From: Oryzias latipes
Taxonomy: Eukaryota; Chordata; Actinopteri; Beloniformes; Adrianichthyidae
Direction of reading: 5' to 3'
Length of the DNA stretch: 64,000 nt
Assembly: GCF_002234675.1 (NCBI RefSeq)
Contig: NC_019866.2
Coordinates: 771,083-835,082, forward strand
In this document: positions 1-26,968 of the stretch, piece after piece
Numbering within the stretch: position 1 is the stretch's first letter
Layout of the letters: each line of letters begins with the position of its first letter
Made by a program: the position numbers and the translations under genes
The notes under the pieces: model-generated
Database searches by the model: none
What the model was told of the DNA's origin: nothing
Seen by the model: the letters and a program-made list of their open reading frames with translations, nothing else

Positions 1-355
1 GAGCAAAATATTATTTGCTAATAAAGGTTTAAGTTATTCTGGATTCATGTTCCTGTTTTTATTCATACTTATGTTCCAAAAGTTCAGTTTTAAGGTTTTA
101 AAGTTCAGCTGTAGTGTGTTCAGTTAATGTTTATCTTGTTCGGCCCAAAACCTAAAGCGTGTTCTGGATTTAGTGGGACCGAGTTTGACCCCCCCTGTAA
201 GACGAGTTTATAAAAATTCCTGCATTTTTGGTGTAGAACGGCCAAATAAAGACGGATGGGGAACACTAGAGGATGAGGGGTCATGGGGTCACTGGCCCGG
301 GGAGGGGTGAGTGTAGAACACGTTAACCACAGGGGGCGGGGCTTGCCTTGGTCAC
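1..355. other. Left-edge sequence, probable taok2 intron
   Basis: No exon is recognisable. On the minus strand it continues past the donor of the last visible taok2 coding exon. AATAAA-like hexamers occur in both orientations but are not diagnostic. The missing exons encoding the C-terminal part of the kinase should lie further left. Confidence 0.5.
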
Positions 356-15907
<15,552 letters not shown>

Positions 15908-16505
15908 GGCCAGCTCCTGCCGGCACAAACACAGCCGTCAGTTTTTACCGTCTTTCACAGAAACCCCGCCGTCTCCAGGCCCAGCGTCAAGTGAAGACCT
16001 GAAAAACATTTTCAAGTCGAGCCTGGTTCCTTGGATCAACTCGCCGGCTGCAACGATGAATGCATTCTCCGGCACGCTCGGTTTAGCCGCGATCGTAAAG
16101 AGCCGACAAGTCGAGACACGAAGACGTTCCCAGGGAAAGCAGGAAGCTCCTCGGCCAGGAACCAGCAAGCGCTCGTGTCTCAGCACTAAAACACAACAGT
16201 GGTTCAAAAACCTCATGTCTACCAATAAAATGCTGAAAAAACTGAAAATGAATCTGTCCTCTGGAGACGGACCCCCCCCCCCATGAATCAGAGCAGGAAC
16301 ATGAGATCAACCAAGAACATACGTGACCTAAACGCTGCAGAGACCATGAACGCTCAGACACAGACGTACGGTTGACAAAATGAGATTAAACTTTAAGAAG
16401 CTCAAAATGATAAAAAAAAAGGGGAAATGAACAGTTGGTTTGAAAACTTGTAAACGGAAGCAGGAATTTCCTGCAGGAGCTGAAGAAACCACTGATCCCA
16501 CAGAA

Positions 16506-16785
16506 CAGGAAGACCAGGAGCACAGAGACCAGGAGCACAGAGACCAGGAGCCCGAAGACCAGGAGCACAGAGACCAGGAGCCCGAAGACCAGGAGCACAG
16601 AGACCAGGAGCACAGAGACCAGGAGCACAGAGACCAGGAGCACAGAGACCAGGAGCCCGAAGACCAGGAGCACAGAGACCAGGAGCCCGAAGACCAGGAG
16701 CACAGAGACCAGGAGCCCGAAGACCAGGAGCACAGAGACCAGGAGAAGGAAGACCAGGAGCACAGAGAGACCAGGAGCACAGAGA
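16506..16785. repeat. 15-bp minisatellite in taok2 intron 1
   Basis: Tandem units alternate between GACCAGGAGCACAGA and GACCAGGAGCCCGAA. Because the period is a multiple of three, an open frame of repeated Asp-Gln-Glu units runs through it, with no support as a gene. The CpG-bearing and CpG-free units form a simple alternating code along the array. Confidence 0.95.
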
Positions 16786-16799
16786 CGTCTATATCAGCC

Positions 16800-19345
16800 T
16801 TTTCTCACATGGACGGTTAATGATCTGGGATCTACAGGTGGAGCTAACGGTTTCAAACGGTCTTTTCCTCAGGAGTAGTTTGCTTTTTCTCTTTGACCCC
16901 ATTTCTTGTATTTTCAATTAGAGAAATAAACATTTGGACGTTTTCCTAACTTGGGTAGAAATGTATTCCAGACAAAACTATTCCAATCTGACCTGAATCC
17001 ATTCAGATTGATGCTGCTGTGGTCACGAAGAAAGAAATATCGTCCTTAAAACAGTTTAAACTGAATACTTGACTGAAAAAGTGACATTTTCTGAAGAACA
17101 AGCAGGAAGCAGCGTCTCTGAGCAGAATCTGAATGTCTCCGTCTGATCGTGAGGGTCTGCAGCTTGAAGCGGAGACCTTCACGCTTCTGACAAACCTGCG
17201 CAGGAGGAGGATTTGCCGACACGGTTTCAGACAAAGACTGGTTCAATAAACACCAAAGACTTTCTAAAGACAAGCGGTAAAGCTGGAGTCCAAAGGTTTG
17301 TTTGGCATCTGCAGATCAGAGCAGCTAAACGCCAGCGAGGACGTCACTGACGGCTCAAATCAAGGACAGATTTAAATAAATCCGTGAAATCCAGAGGGGG
17401 GCGGAGCTCCGCATCAAATCATCTGCCGGCATCAGTAATCTGGGCTGCATAAAGGGGTTAATGGGGCTGCTCGGCCTCCGAGGAGGGCCGCTGACATAAC
17501 GGGGCCTCTGTCAGTCTGTGAATGCACTCGGCCCCGGGGCCCCTGGTTAATGCAGCACCGCCACCTTTGTTCCTGTTGAAGCCCCGCTGTGCCAGGGCAC
17601 ATCAGACGAGGGGGCAGACTTTACACCGTCCCACCCCCAATATTTGACCCAAAGCTTGTTTAAAACTCACTGAACCCATTTCCCATGATGCTTCATGTTC
17701 ATCCCAGACCTGACGGTCTGGAGCGGCGGGTAAATCAAACACAGAAATCCTCTCAGCCGCTTTCCGTCCTTCAGATATCAAACTACTGACACACAAACCT
17801 GCAGCTTCTGCTGCTGCTGCAGGTTTTTTTGCATTTTCTAATGCAAACCTAATGAAACCGAGAAGCTGCAGCAGCCGAACGGCGTGGAGGCGGAGCTTGT
17901 TACCCCCATGAAAACATCTAATAAAGCAGACAGACTTCCCTCATTCAGAGAAATTACCAACCTTCACTGACTTTAGTGGTAAAAGCATCCACACCCAGAA
18001 CCTGCAGGTTGGTTTGAGTCTGATAGAAGAAACGTTTCAGACTAAAGTGAGAAGAATTGAAATCAGAATCAAATCCACACGACTCCAGCAGGAACAACAG
18101 AGTTCATGGGAAATTATCAAGAACTCCCATCATTCCTCCTCCTCCTTATCATTTTTAAGTCTCTTCATGCATAATTGTTCTGGTTAAACAGAAGCACAAA
18201 TATAAATCTGATTCATGTCAACTTAATTAACTTCTATTGAAAGAAACCAGATTAAAGCAGCCTGACGGTTGCCTGTGGGCCTGTGGTTCAGCGTCTGACT
18301 GGAAACTACCGTTCCAGGTGATTTATAAATCTGTTTTCTGTGATTTTCCACGGAAAAACATGTTTGTTTTACTTCCTCTGCAGAAGAAAAGAGGAACCTG
18401 GATGGATTCAGTCACGTGTCTTCAGTCTGAATCCAGTTTGGTTCATGTTTTCTATGTGAATCTTTATTTAACAGGTTTCCATTTAAAACCACTTTAGTCG
18501 TGAAAAACACACAAACGTTGAACTTTCATTATAAAATGATGAATTCTTACGATAAAAACTAACGGAAAGAAAGAAAACCAGTTCACAGATTTGACTATAA
18601 TAACTCCTGTAGAAGTAAAGGTGGATAAGACAAGCAGTTTCCTTTGAAAGTCAAAAATTTAAGCTTCTAAATTTCCAAACTTGTTTTAAAGAAGTGATGT
18701 GATTTTCTGAGGAAATCCCACATTAATTGTTCTTGGCAACAAGCCCCCCATGTCTGCGAGCAAACATCCAACCGCTTTCCCAGTAATTTCCATGATCGGC
18801 TGCAGGCGGAGAGCCAGACATGTGATGAAGGAAAACCTCAAACGTCCATTCAGATGTATGCAAACACATGATGTCATCACCGTCTACTGTATGCAGTCCA
18901 TCTACATCTACAGGAGTCAGGGGTTCTCCATGTGCAGGTGAGCAAACCGCTTTAGCAGACGATCCCAGCAGAGTTCAGACCAATAAAAGGTTCTTGAAGG
19001 AGGAAGAACACCGTTCAGACAGCAGCTGATTCTAAAGAAATCTCCAATAAGAAAATTAAAATGTGTTTTTTCACACTTTAGCAACCAAAACAGAACCAAA
19101 GATTTTCACCAAAATAAAGACCTATTTTCACACTTTCAACAGAATGTATGAAAATGAATATTATTACTAATAAAATAAACCAAAATATTAAAAATGTTAT
19201 TAGGTTGACCTAAACTGAAAAGGTGTGGAGGATAAAAGCATCATGTGACTCGGTTTGTGGTTCAGGCTCATAAAGTGTTTCAACAGAAGCAAAAGCTGAA
19301 ACGCTGGAAAGGTTTGTTCCTCCTGCAGCCAAAGAAAAGCTGCTG
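16800..19345. other. taok2 intron 1, no gene seen
   Basis: Single-copy-looking intron between the minisatellite and the microsatellite. No exon, RNA gene or transposon terminus is recognisable. The 17400-17610 stretch is less AT-rich and low in simple repeats, and could be a regulatory element (inference only). Confidence 0.5.
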
Positions 19346-19350
19346 CAGAC

Positions 19351-19856
19351 AAGCAGAGAGACAGACAGAGAGAGAGACAGACAGACAAGCAGAGAGACAG
19401 ACAGAGAGACAGACAGACAGACAAGCAGAGAGACAGACAGACAGAGAGACAGACAGAGAGAGAGACAGACAGACAAGCAGACAGACAGACAGAGAGACAG
19501 ACAGACAGACAAGCAGAGAGACAGACAGACAGAGAGACAGACAGAGAGAGAGACAGACAGACAAGCAGACAGACAGACAGAGAGAGAGACAGACAGACAA
19601 GCAGAGAGACAGACAGAGAGACAGACAGACAGACAAGCAGAGAGACAGACAGACAGAGAGACAGACAGAGAGAGAGACAGACAGAGAGACAGACAGAGAG
19701 AGAGACAGACAGACAAGCAGACAGACAGACAGAGAGAGAGACAGACAGACAAGCAGACAGACAGACAGAGAGACAGACAGACAGACAAGCAGAGAGAGAG
19801 ACAGACAGACAAGCAGACAGACAGACAGAGAGAGAGACAGACAGACAGACAGACTG
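19351..19856. repeat. Compound GACA/GA microsatellite
   Basis: About 500 bp of (GACA)n interspersed with GAGA runs and AAGCAG variants. It produces long open frames on both strands (Arg-Glu-Thr-Asp or Cys-Leu-Ser repeats), which are artefacts. It lies in taok2 intron 1, near the promoter exon. Confidence 0.97.
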
Positions 19857-20278
19857 CAGACCAAATGACAGCAGAGCCTTCAGTTCCTGTTAAACACAAG
19901 CGTCATCTCTTTATGACTGTTGTTATGATCAGAATATTAACTAGTAACAGATTAAGTCCGTTTTCAGGTAACATTTTAGCCTGAGTTTGTCCTGCTTTAG
20001 AAAAGATTTTGTCCTCCTTTCATAATAATTCCGATTTATTTGTTAATGAAGATGATAAAAACCGTTGATTCTTCCTAACGGGGGCTGTAAACCGTTTCTG
20101 GGACGAACTAACAGCTCCTGATCGACATCCAGCAGACTAAAAACCGGAAGCTGGGGTTTGAGGCAAGTTTGGAAGCCAGTGGAGAAGCTAACTAGGTTAG
20201 TTAGCGTCCCGTTAGCCGCCGAGCTAACGGGGGTTAGCACAGCAGCCAGGCAAACGGGGCGCAACGTCACTGACTCAC

Positions 20279-20600
20279 CGCGGCTGATCGAGGCTCCGCT
20301 CTGGGACGAAAAACAGGCGTTATAGCGGCAGAGCTAGCGGCGAGCGGCGCTCCTCATAGCGCGCGTTGGCCGTCAATGCCGATGCATTCCCCCCGCGGAG
20401 CCCTCCGAGATGTGGCGCTCGGTCTGTCGCCTCAGCCTCTCCGCTCTTTCTGGGTGACCAGCCGGAGCTAATCGGCTAGCTTAGCCTAACGGTGGAGCTA
20501 AGGTTAGCCGGTGAGCGGGGTGGGGCGGGAGTTTATCCGCGGGGCGGGACCACAAGTCATAATGTCCCGGTGCAGAACCGAAAAGCCGCCCCCAAACTCG
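20279..20600 (-). promoter_or_regulatory. taok2: taok2 non-coding first exon and GC-rich promoter
   Basis: A consensus donor on the minus strand (CG then GTGAGTC) ends an exon at 20279. Upstream (20280-20600) the DNA becomes rich in G+C and CpG, unlike the AT-rich flanks, and has no TATA box. A matching acceptor (polypyrimidine then CAG) lies just before the start codon, about nine bases 5' of the ATG at 15907. This fits a 5'UTR exon spliced over a 4.4-kb intron to coding exon 1, with a CpG-island promoter. The transcription start is not determined; the exon is assigned by splice signals only. Confidence 0.6.
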
Positions 20601-20709
20601 TCCCTAAAAGCAGCACCCCATCCTCAAAGTCTAGACCGGTTCTGTCCCCGTTTTGTTTCGGCTAAGCACAAGATGGCCCGGGATTTTGGGGAGGGACTCA
20701 AACTGTAAC

Positions 20710-21905
20710 AGGAAACAGAATCGCGCTACTTCCGGTGAAGCTTCCCTCAGAAATAAGACGTTATAAATAAATCGACCTACATTTGGTTAATGATCGCTCC
20801 GAGGCGTCACTCGCAGATTATTCCTGTCATACGATTATTTCCAGAACCTGTCGTGTTAATATAATCAAAAATAAAATAAGGAAATCGTTAAAAATATACA
20901 TAGCAGTATCTTGATTTTTAGGTGAGGATTATATAAAAGCGGCGTTAAACCGTCCAGCAAACTTCGTCTGTCAGCGTGTACCGACAATAACGGACACCGA
21001 AAACTGCATTTCTATAATAAATCCTATATGACACGCCTGAGCCTCACTGCTGCCGTAAAGAAACCTTCAGCTTCATATAAGGCTGCACAAATGATGGTGT
21101 TACATTACATAAGTGTACTGATTATTTTCCCTCATCTAAATTACATAACCTTATTTTTCTCTTAAACTTTTTTTGCGGTTGGAAGAAAAATCTTCCAAAT
21201 ATTTTTGAGAATACAAACTTCAAATATAGATGTAACTACAGTGATAATCGGACTGTGCTGAAACGCGAATACGTTCAAATGTGACGGTGATTTTGATGTG
21301 TTTATTCATCGGTTGGCTGTTTTTATGAAAGTCTGTTTATTTTCGATCGAAATGGCTCAAAGGCGACATCTAGCGGTTGGTTTTAGTCCTGCAACTGAAG
21401 ATTCCAACAGACTTTTTGCATCAAATGAACCGTTCCCTCATAATTACTGCTTAAGAAAGACATTTCAATTACAAACTAACACAAAAGCCAATGTCAGAAA
21501 CCTTTGAGTTAATAAACCCTACGATAAGAGAAGCTGTAAATACGTCATTGAAAATTAACATTAAAATTGATTCTATTGACTTCAGTTTTGAAGGTAAAAT
21601 TATCTTAAATTAACAAATATGTCGTAACCTTTCTTAGCAGAAAAGTTTATTTTAATGCTAACTTGACCATCTGTTTTTTTTAGAGTGACACCCACCTTTA
21701 ACACTGACTATGATGTGATTATGAGGGAGAAGTCCTGAAACCTTGAGAGTATGATTAAAGAACTTTAACTGAAGGAATTCAGTGTAGTTACACCAAAACG
21801 TTTTAAAAAGTCATAAACACAACATCGGATTAGGACTGTTTATGTAATAGTGTTTTAATTAACGGTTGACTCACTGACAGAAGACAAATAACAGTAAAGA
21901 AATAA
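20710..21905. other. Intergenic spacer between the taok2 promoter and hsp70 unit 1
   Basis: AT-rich DNA with no recognisable exon, RNA gene or transposon end. taok2 transcribes leftward away from it, and hsp70 transcription arrives from the right. Confidence 0.5.
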
Positions 21906-22266
21906 GTTAAACTGTGTTCTAGTCTAAATGCAAGACAAAGAGAAAGAAAAGAGTGATTTTATCTTCTTTTTATTAAAAACAAGTTACAAACATGTAAACA
22001 TATTCAACAACAATAATTTTCATGACAGGAACAAATAAATAAATGAAAAAGTTAGTATTTTCCATTCAAACACAGGATTTTAGCAGCTGAGGTTCCAAAC
22101 GTGTCGGACAGAAATGACATCACAGCTTTTTCTTACTTCCCTCAAACATCTCAGTTCAGGTTTTCTTGCAATGTCCAGCAGAGCAAAGTCTGAGTAAAGT
22201 TTGACACTTGACAATATTTCCATGTTCACGTCTGTCCAGTCAAGCGGGTCCAGAACCAGGGCCCCT

Positions 22267-24186
22267 TCAGTCCACCTCCTCAATAGTGGGCCCCTGGCTG
22301 TCGGCCCGCGCCTGCTCTCTGCAGGAGCCGCTGGGCATCCCTCCCTGATACAGCTTGCTGATGATGGGGTTGCAGACCTTCTCCAGCTCTTTCTGCTTGT
22401 GCTGGAACTCGTCTTTGTCGGCCAGCTGGTTGTTCTCCAGCCAGGCGATGGTCTCGTCGCACTTCTCCACCACCCTCTTCCTGTCTTCCTGGCTGATTTT
22501 GTCCTTCAAGCTGTCGTCCTGCGCGCTGCTCTTCAGGTTGAAGGCCAAGGACTCCAGGGAGTTCTTGGCGGCGATCTTGTCCCTCTGCTGCTCGTCCTCG
22601 GCTTTGTACTTCTCCGCCTCCTGCACCATCCTCTCGATGTCCTCTTTGCTGAGGCGGCCCTTGTCGTTGGTGATGGTGATCTTGTTCTCCTTGCCGGTGC
22701 TTTTGTCCACCGCCGACACGTTCAAGATGCCGTTGGCGTCGATGTCGAAGGTGACCTCGATCTGCGGGACCCCTCGGGGAGCCGGCGGGATTCCCGTCAG
22801 ATCAAACTTGCCCAGCAGGTTGTTGTCCTTGGTCATGGCTCTCTCGCCTTCGTAGACCTGGATCAGGACCCCGGGCTGGTTGTCGGCGTAGGTGCTGAAC
22901 ACCTGGGTCTGCTTGGTGGGGATGGTGGTGTTGCGTTTGATCAGGGCCGTCATGACTCCTCCGGCCGTCTCGATGCCCAAGGACAGAGGCAACACGTCCA
23001 GCAGCAGCAGGTCCTGGACGTTGCCCGAGGTGTCGCCCGACAGGATGGCGGCCTGCACGGCGGCGCCGTAAGCCACCGCCTCGTCCGGGTTGATGCTCTT
23101 GTTCAGCTCTCGGCCGTTGAAGAAGTCCTGCAGGAGCTTCTGGATTTTGGGGATCCGGGTGGAGCCTCCCACCAGGACCACGTCGTGGATCTGCCCCTTG
23201 TCCATCTTGGCGTCCCTCAGGGCTTTCTCCACCGGTTCCAGCGTTCCCCTGAACAGGTCGGAGCACAGCTCCTCAAAGCGAGCTCTGGTGACGGAGGTGT
23301 AGAAGTCGATGCCCTCAAACAGAGAGTCGATCTCGATGCTGGCCTGGGAGCTGGAGGACAGGGTCCTCTTGGCCCTCTCGCAAGCGGTGCGCAGCCTCCT
23401 CAAGGCCCTCTTGTTCTGGCTGATGTCCTTCTTGTGTTTCCTCTTGAACTCCTCCACAAAGTGGTTGACCATGCGGTTGTCAAAGTCCTCTCCGCCCAGG
23501 TGAGTGTCTCCGGCCGTGGCCTTCACCTCAAAGATGCCGTCTTCGATGGTCAGGATGGACACGTCGAAGGTGCCTCCTCCCAAGTCAAAGATCAGCACGT
23601 TTCTCTCTCCCGACTTGCCCTTGTCCAGTCCGTAGGCGATGGCGGCCGCCGTGGGCTCGTTGATGATCCTCTGGACGTTGAGTCCCGCGATGACGCCCGC
23701 GTCTTTGGTGGCCTGTCGTTGGGAGTCGTTGAAGTACGCCGGCACTGTGATGACGGCGTTGGACACCTTGTGGCCCAGGTAGGCCTCGGCGATCTCCTTC
23801 ATCTTCACCAGGACCATGGAGGAAATCTCCTCGGGGAAGAAGGTCTTGTTCTCTCCTTTGTAGTCCACCTGGATTTTGGGCTTCCCTCCTTCTGAAACCA
23901 CCTTGAAGGGCCAGTGCTTCATGTCGGCCTGCACCACCGGCTCGTCGAACCTCCGCCCAATCAGCCTCTTGGCGTCAAACACGGTGTTGCTGGGGTTCAG
24001 AGCCACCTGGTTCTTGGCCGCGTCTCCAATCAGCCTCTCCGTGTCGGTGAAGGCCACATAGCTGGGGGTGGTCCTGTTGCCCTGGTCGTTGGCGATGATT
24101 TCCACTTTTCCGTGCTGGAAGACGCCCACACAAGAGTAGGTGGTGCCCAGGTCGATGCCGATGGACACGCTCTTGGCCGCAGACAT
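22267..24186 (-). CDS. hsp70: Inducible cytosolic heat-shock protein 70, copy 1
   Basis: A 639-residue HSP70 ATP-dependent chaperone that refolds proteins with J-domain and nucleotide-exchange partners in cytosol and nucleus. The start at 24186 gives [18 protein letters not shown]; a longer frame from 24228 runs across the 5'UTR splice acceptor and is rejected. The three HSP70 signatures are visible: IDLGTTYS (11-18), [11 protein letters not shown] (200-210) and [11 protein letters not shown] (336-346). The linker DLLLLD is at 392-397, then the substrate-binding domain, ending in the EEVD tail that binds TPR co-chaperones. The tail lacks the long GGMP repeats of constitutive HSC70, and the coding region has no intron, both pointing to the inducible type. 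Residue 399 is Leu where copy 2 has Ala. A polyadenylation hexamer (minus strand) lies at 21969-21974. Confidence 0.97.
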   Translation of the reverse strand: MSAAKSVSIGIDLGTTYSCVGVFQHGKVEIIANDQGNRTTPSYVAFTDTERLIGDAAKNQVALNPSNTVFDAKRLIGRRFDEPVVQADMKHWPFKVVSEGGKPKIQVDYKGENKTFFPEEISSMVLVKMKEIAEAYLGHKVSNAVITVPAYFNDSQRQATKDAGVIAGLNVQRIINEPTAAAIAYGLDKGKSGERNVLIFDLGGGTFDVSILTIEDGIFEVKATAGDTHLGGEDFDNRMVNHFVEEFKRKHKKDISQNKRALRRLRTACERAKRTLSSSSQASIEIDSLFEGIDFYTSVTRARFEELCSDLFRGTLEPVEKALRDAKMDKGQIHDVVLVGGSTRIPKIQKLLQDFFNGRELNKSINPDEAVAYGAAVQAAILSGDTSGNVQDLLLLDVLPLSLGIETAGGVMTALIKRNTTIPTKQTQVFSTYADNQPGVLIQVYEGERAMTKDNNLLGKFDLTGIPPAPRGVPQIEVTFDIDANGILNVSAVDKSTGKENKITITNDKGRLSKEDIERMVQEAEKYKAEDEQQRDKIAAKNSLESLAFNLKSSAQDDSLKDKISQEDRKRVVEKCDETIAWLENNQLADKDEFQHKQKELEKVCNPIISKLYQGGMPSGSCREQARADSQGPTIEEVD

Positions 24187-24206
24187 GTTTGCTGGATGAC
24201 TTTGTG

Positions 24207-24737
24207 CTGTAAAGACGCGCAGACACAAACGGGAGGAAACGTTACAAACATGAACTTCTGCAGCCGCTCTGACAGAGTCTAGAAAGAACCCAGTCCAGCA
24301 TCAGAGCTCGGATTCCTCTAGAAGGAGGATTCAGGCGGTTCTGGCTCACGCTCATCTGCTCTGGTCTCTACTCGGTAAAGTTAGCACATCAAGGCTTCAG
24401 GTTTCTACTTCAACCAACCAAACATCTCCAAAGCTTCTGTCGTTCAGACTAAAGCAATAAAGTTTGATTGGCATGAAAAAAAGGTTTCTAATCCAATCTA
24501 ACAAAAATAAATAAATAAATTTAAAATAGAAAAAGGTTTCTTATCCAATCTAATAAAAGTAAATAAATAAAAAAATAGAAAAAAGGTTTCTAATCCAGTT
24601 TAATAAAAGTAAATAATTAAATTAAAACAAAGTAAAAGGTTTCTAATCAAATCTGCCTTTTCCTCCCGATAGTCTGGATCAAAGCTTTTCCTCCACTTTC
24701 CTGCCTTTTCTCTAGAAAGAATGAAGGAAATACTTAC
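24207..24737 (-). other. 5'UTR intron of hsp70 copy 1 with an internal tandem repeat
   Basis: The donor reads GCT then GTAAGTA on the minus strand (boundary 24738/24737). The acceptor TTTACAG lies 20 bases before the start codon (exon 2 starts at 24206). The intron (about 531 bp) contains several copies of an AT-rich unit around AAAGGTTTCTAATCCAATCT (24477-24650). Copy 2 has one unit fewer. Confidence 0.85.
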
Positions 24738-25110
24738 AGCTGAGTGATGATGGAGTGATCTGTGAAGAGGAAGGATCTTCTTCTCTTTCTTCTCCTCTGG
24801 ATCTTCTCTGCGCTCTGCTCTCTTTCTCTAACTGTCTCTGCTCTCGGATCAGCCGCTTTATATCTGCGGAAGCTCACAGCCTGGCTGCTTCTAGACGCTT
24901 CACGAACAAAACCGTCGAGTCTGCGGAACGCTCCACAGCCGTTTCCGGTTTTGACCCTTCAAAATAAGACGTTTCCTGTTGGACGCGCGTTTCCGTCAGT
25001 GAGGCTCAACATTCAGGCGTCTTATTGTGAAACTGGATCGGGACCACGTGACGCAGCTTCATGAGAACTTTCTGGAGTCAACGAGAGGAGAAGAGAAGCT
25101 TCTCGTTCAC
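24738..25110 (-). promoter_or_regulatory. hsp70 copy 1 promoter: TATA box and heat-shock elements
   Basis: On the minus strand TATAAA lies at 24857-24862, placing transcription start near 24830 and exon 1 at about 24738-24830. A heat-shock element of inverted nTTCn/nGAAn pentamers is at 24888-24907 (CTTCT AGACG CTTCA CGAAC; the second unit imperfect). Two further candidates lie upstream at 25064-25078 (AGAAC TTTCT GGAGT) and 25094-25103 (AGAAG CTTCT). HSF1 trimers bind such arrays. The copy 2 promoter keeps the same sites. Confidence 0.8.
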
Positions 25111-25823
25111 TTTCATTCCAACTAAAGTTCTGCCGGAACAACCGAAAAGACTCAAATCCATCTAAGTTTATTATAAAAATGAGCAGCTGAAGCTGGAATT
25201 TGATTGTTTAGTGAACATTATTATATTTTTGTTTCTCAAAATAATCTTTAAAAAACAAAGAAAATCAGGCAGAAAACAAAAACACAGAAACTGGGTTGAA
25301 GTGTAACTAATCCTCTAAATTATTATTATTATTATTTTTTTTTTTTAACACAATGTAGTTTATTCTAAAGTGTACTTTGATATTCCAGAAACAAAATGAT
25401 GAAATATTTCAACAGTCAGTTCAAAGTATCTACAATAACTACCTTAAAGTTTTAATAAAGTAAAAGTAGCCTGAAAAGAAAAGCCTCCGAGATTTCCTTC
25501 TGTCAGTCCCAGCTTTGCTTTGCCTCAGCTGCTCTACGTTCAACTGCAGGTCTTTACTCTGAGGAATCATCATCTCACACCAAGAGGATCCGTTCCAAAT
25601 GAAACAAAGGAGTGCTAACGGTGACGGAAGGAGGAAGGTCACAAAGGTCTTCAGAGAAAAAGATCAGCTCAGAGAAGTAAAGGGAGAAACAGCTGTTTGG
25701 GATCAAAGACTGAATATGGGGATTTAGGTTGTTTGGTTTGGATTGTTGTTTACTGTAAACATTCTTTGATGTTTGTCAGCTTCTGGGGCCTGTTTCAGAA
25801 AGGAGGTTAAGTGTAAACTCTGA

Positions 25824-26492
25824 AGGCCCGTACACACCGGGACGAATATCCGCCAGGCGTTATTCGCCAGCGTTTTTCGCCACGTTTTTTGTGTTCACAC
25901 CCAGGCGATTTTCGCTGACGATGAGCCGAGCGAACATGCAATTTCCTTCCCTGACATTAGATGGCGCTTAATGTAAACAGAAATACTCCTGTACACAAGG
26001 TGGCGCTGCGCAACTTTACGATTCTTAAAGTCGCTTTTCACTCAGAAGAAGAGAGCAAGTATTTACGCGCTTGTCAGAATCATACAAAGAAAACATGAAT
26101 ATTTCAAGCACCAGTAGCTCCAACTGGTGCTTGGTTCGGGGATATTTTAGAATGTCCGTCATTATTGCTTCGCGGCTGTGTGTAGACGCTACTTGGCGTC
26201 TATCTTCTTCGCTGGTATGTGTGCTCAGCAAGGCAGTTTTGTGTTTGAGCGCCCCCAAGTTGTGTTTTACTGTAACTTCAGAAGCTCCAGACACGTGTGC
26301 AAAAGCGCCATTCTTATTGGTCGAATAGATTTCGACGCGACGCGTCGGAAAAAAAAAACGAACCCGAGGCGTTTTTTTTTTTTTGACGCTTTGGCGCTTG
26401 GCGTTTTTTCGCCTCGGTGTGCACACTCTCATTGGTGCCCTTTGTTTAGTCACGAGGCGTTAAACGAAATTCGTCCCGGTGTGAACAGGCCT
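25824..26492. mobile_element. 669-bp non-autonomous DNA element nested in Harbinger A
   Basis: Terminal inverted repeats AGGCCCGTACACACCGGGAC and its near-complement bound it, with TGA duplicated on both sides (25821-25823, 26493-26495). Element B has the uninterrupted site (CTCTGAGTGC near 27958), which proves the boundaries. A 3-bp TNA duplication suggests PIF/Harbinger mobilisation. Internal TTCGCC and GGCG motifs recur. No gene is seen. Confidence 0.88.
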
Positions 26493-26791
26493 TGAGTGCG
26501 TTAACCCTGAAATCAGGGAAACCCTGGGTTTTCCGTTTCAGAATGGGAGGTTTGTTAAACCAGAGAAAGCAGAGTAAGTCAAATCCGTTTCTGAAAGAGA
26601 GGTAACTTTTACTCGGAGTCAGAATCCATGGTTACTTATGCTGTGAACCTAACCTGGTCGGGAGCAGGTTTTATTCTCTAAACTCAAGGTTTCTGCCGGT
26701 CCCCTCCCCTTTTTAAAGACGAAGCGGCATGTTTCGCTTTAACCTTCATTGCCCACATTTCCGTCACACAGAGACGGTCTAAGTGACAAGA

Positions 26792-26968
26792 ATGGCTTGT
26801 CCTGTTTTGGAGGACCCAATAGACGAGGAGGCTGCATTAATTCCTAGAGAATTACATTTACGTCGTGCGAGGATTTTGAGACCTAGACTCGATTTTTTGT
26901 CATTTCCCCATACGTTTTTGTTTGAGCGTTACCGTTTTTCGTTGCAGTCAATTACATATATACAATGA
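26792..26968 (+). pseudogene. PIF/Harbinger transposase, N-terminal remnant
   Basis: A 59-codon frame starting MACPVLEDPIDEEAALIPRE and followed by RRARILRPRLDFL and FERYRFS resembles the N-terminus of HARBI1-like transposases. The catalytic DDE domain is absent. A shorter, interrupted version lies in element B at 28261-28360. Confidence 0.7.

Larger units (their letters stand above)
21909..25690. repeat. hsp70 duplication unit 1
   Basis: This block is repeated in the same orientation at about 31513-35530. It includes the hsp70 3'UTR, coding region, 5'UTR intron, promoter and about 600 bp of far-upstream DNA. Relative to unit 2 it lacks about 150 bp (replaced by ATT/T runs at 25321-25346) and about 160 bp (at 25470), and has one extra intronic tandem unit. 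Outside those gaps the copies differ by only scattered bases. Confidence 0.95.

Noticed and set aside
323..355. taok2 ending at the stop at 323-325 with a short Ser/Pro tail
   Set aside because: TAOK proteins continue with conserved coiled coil after this point, and a GT donor follows the conserved residues, so the tail is probably intron read-through. It could still be an alternative isoform.
16328..16820. Open frames of 125-150 codons
   Set aside because: Produced by the 15-bp minisatellite whose period is a multiple of three.
19210..19899. Long open frames on both strands (Cys-Leu-Ser or Arg-Glu-Thr-Asp repeats)
   Set aside because: Translation of a GACA/GA microsatellite.
22201..23895. 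564-codon plus-strand open frame opposite hsp70 (also 31804-33498)
   Set aside because: It is the antisense of the hsp70 coding region in a frame kept open by codon composition, a known effect for HSP70 genes. No domain, start context or splice signals support it.
24187..24228. Longer N-terminus for hsp70 copy 1 from the Met at 24228
   Set aside because: It crosses the 5'UTR splice acceptor and has no counterpart in HSP70 proteins; copy 2 is not open at the same position.
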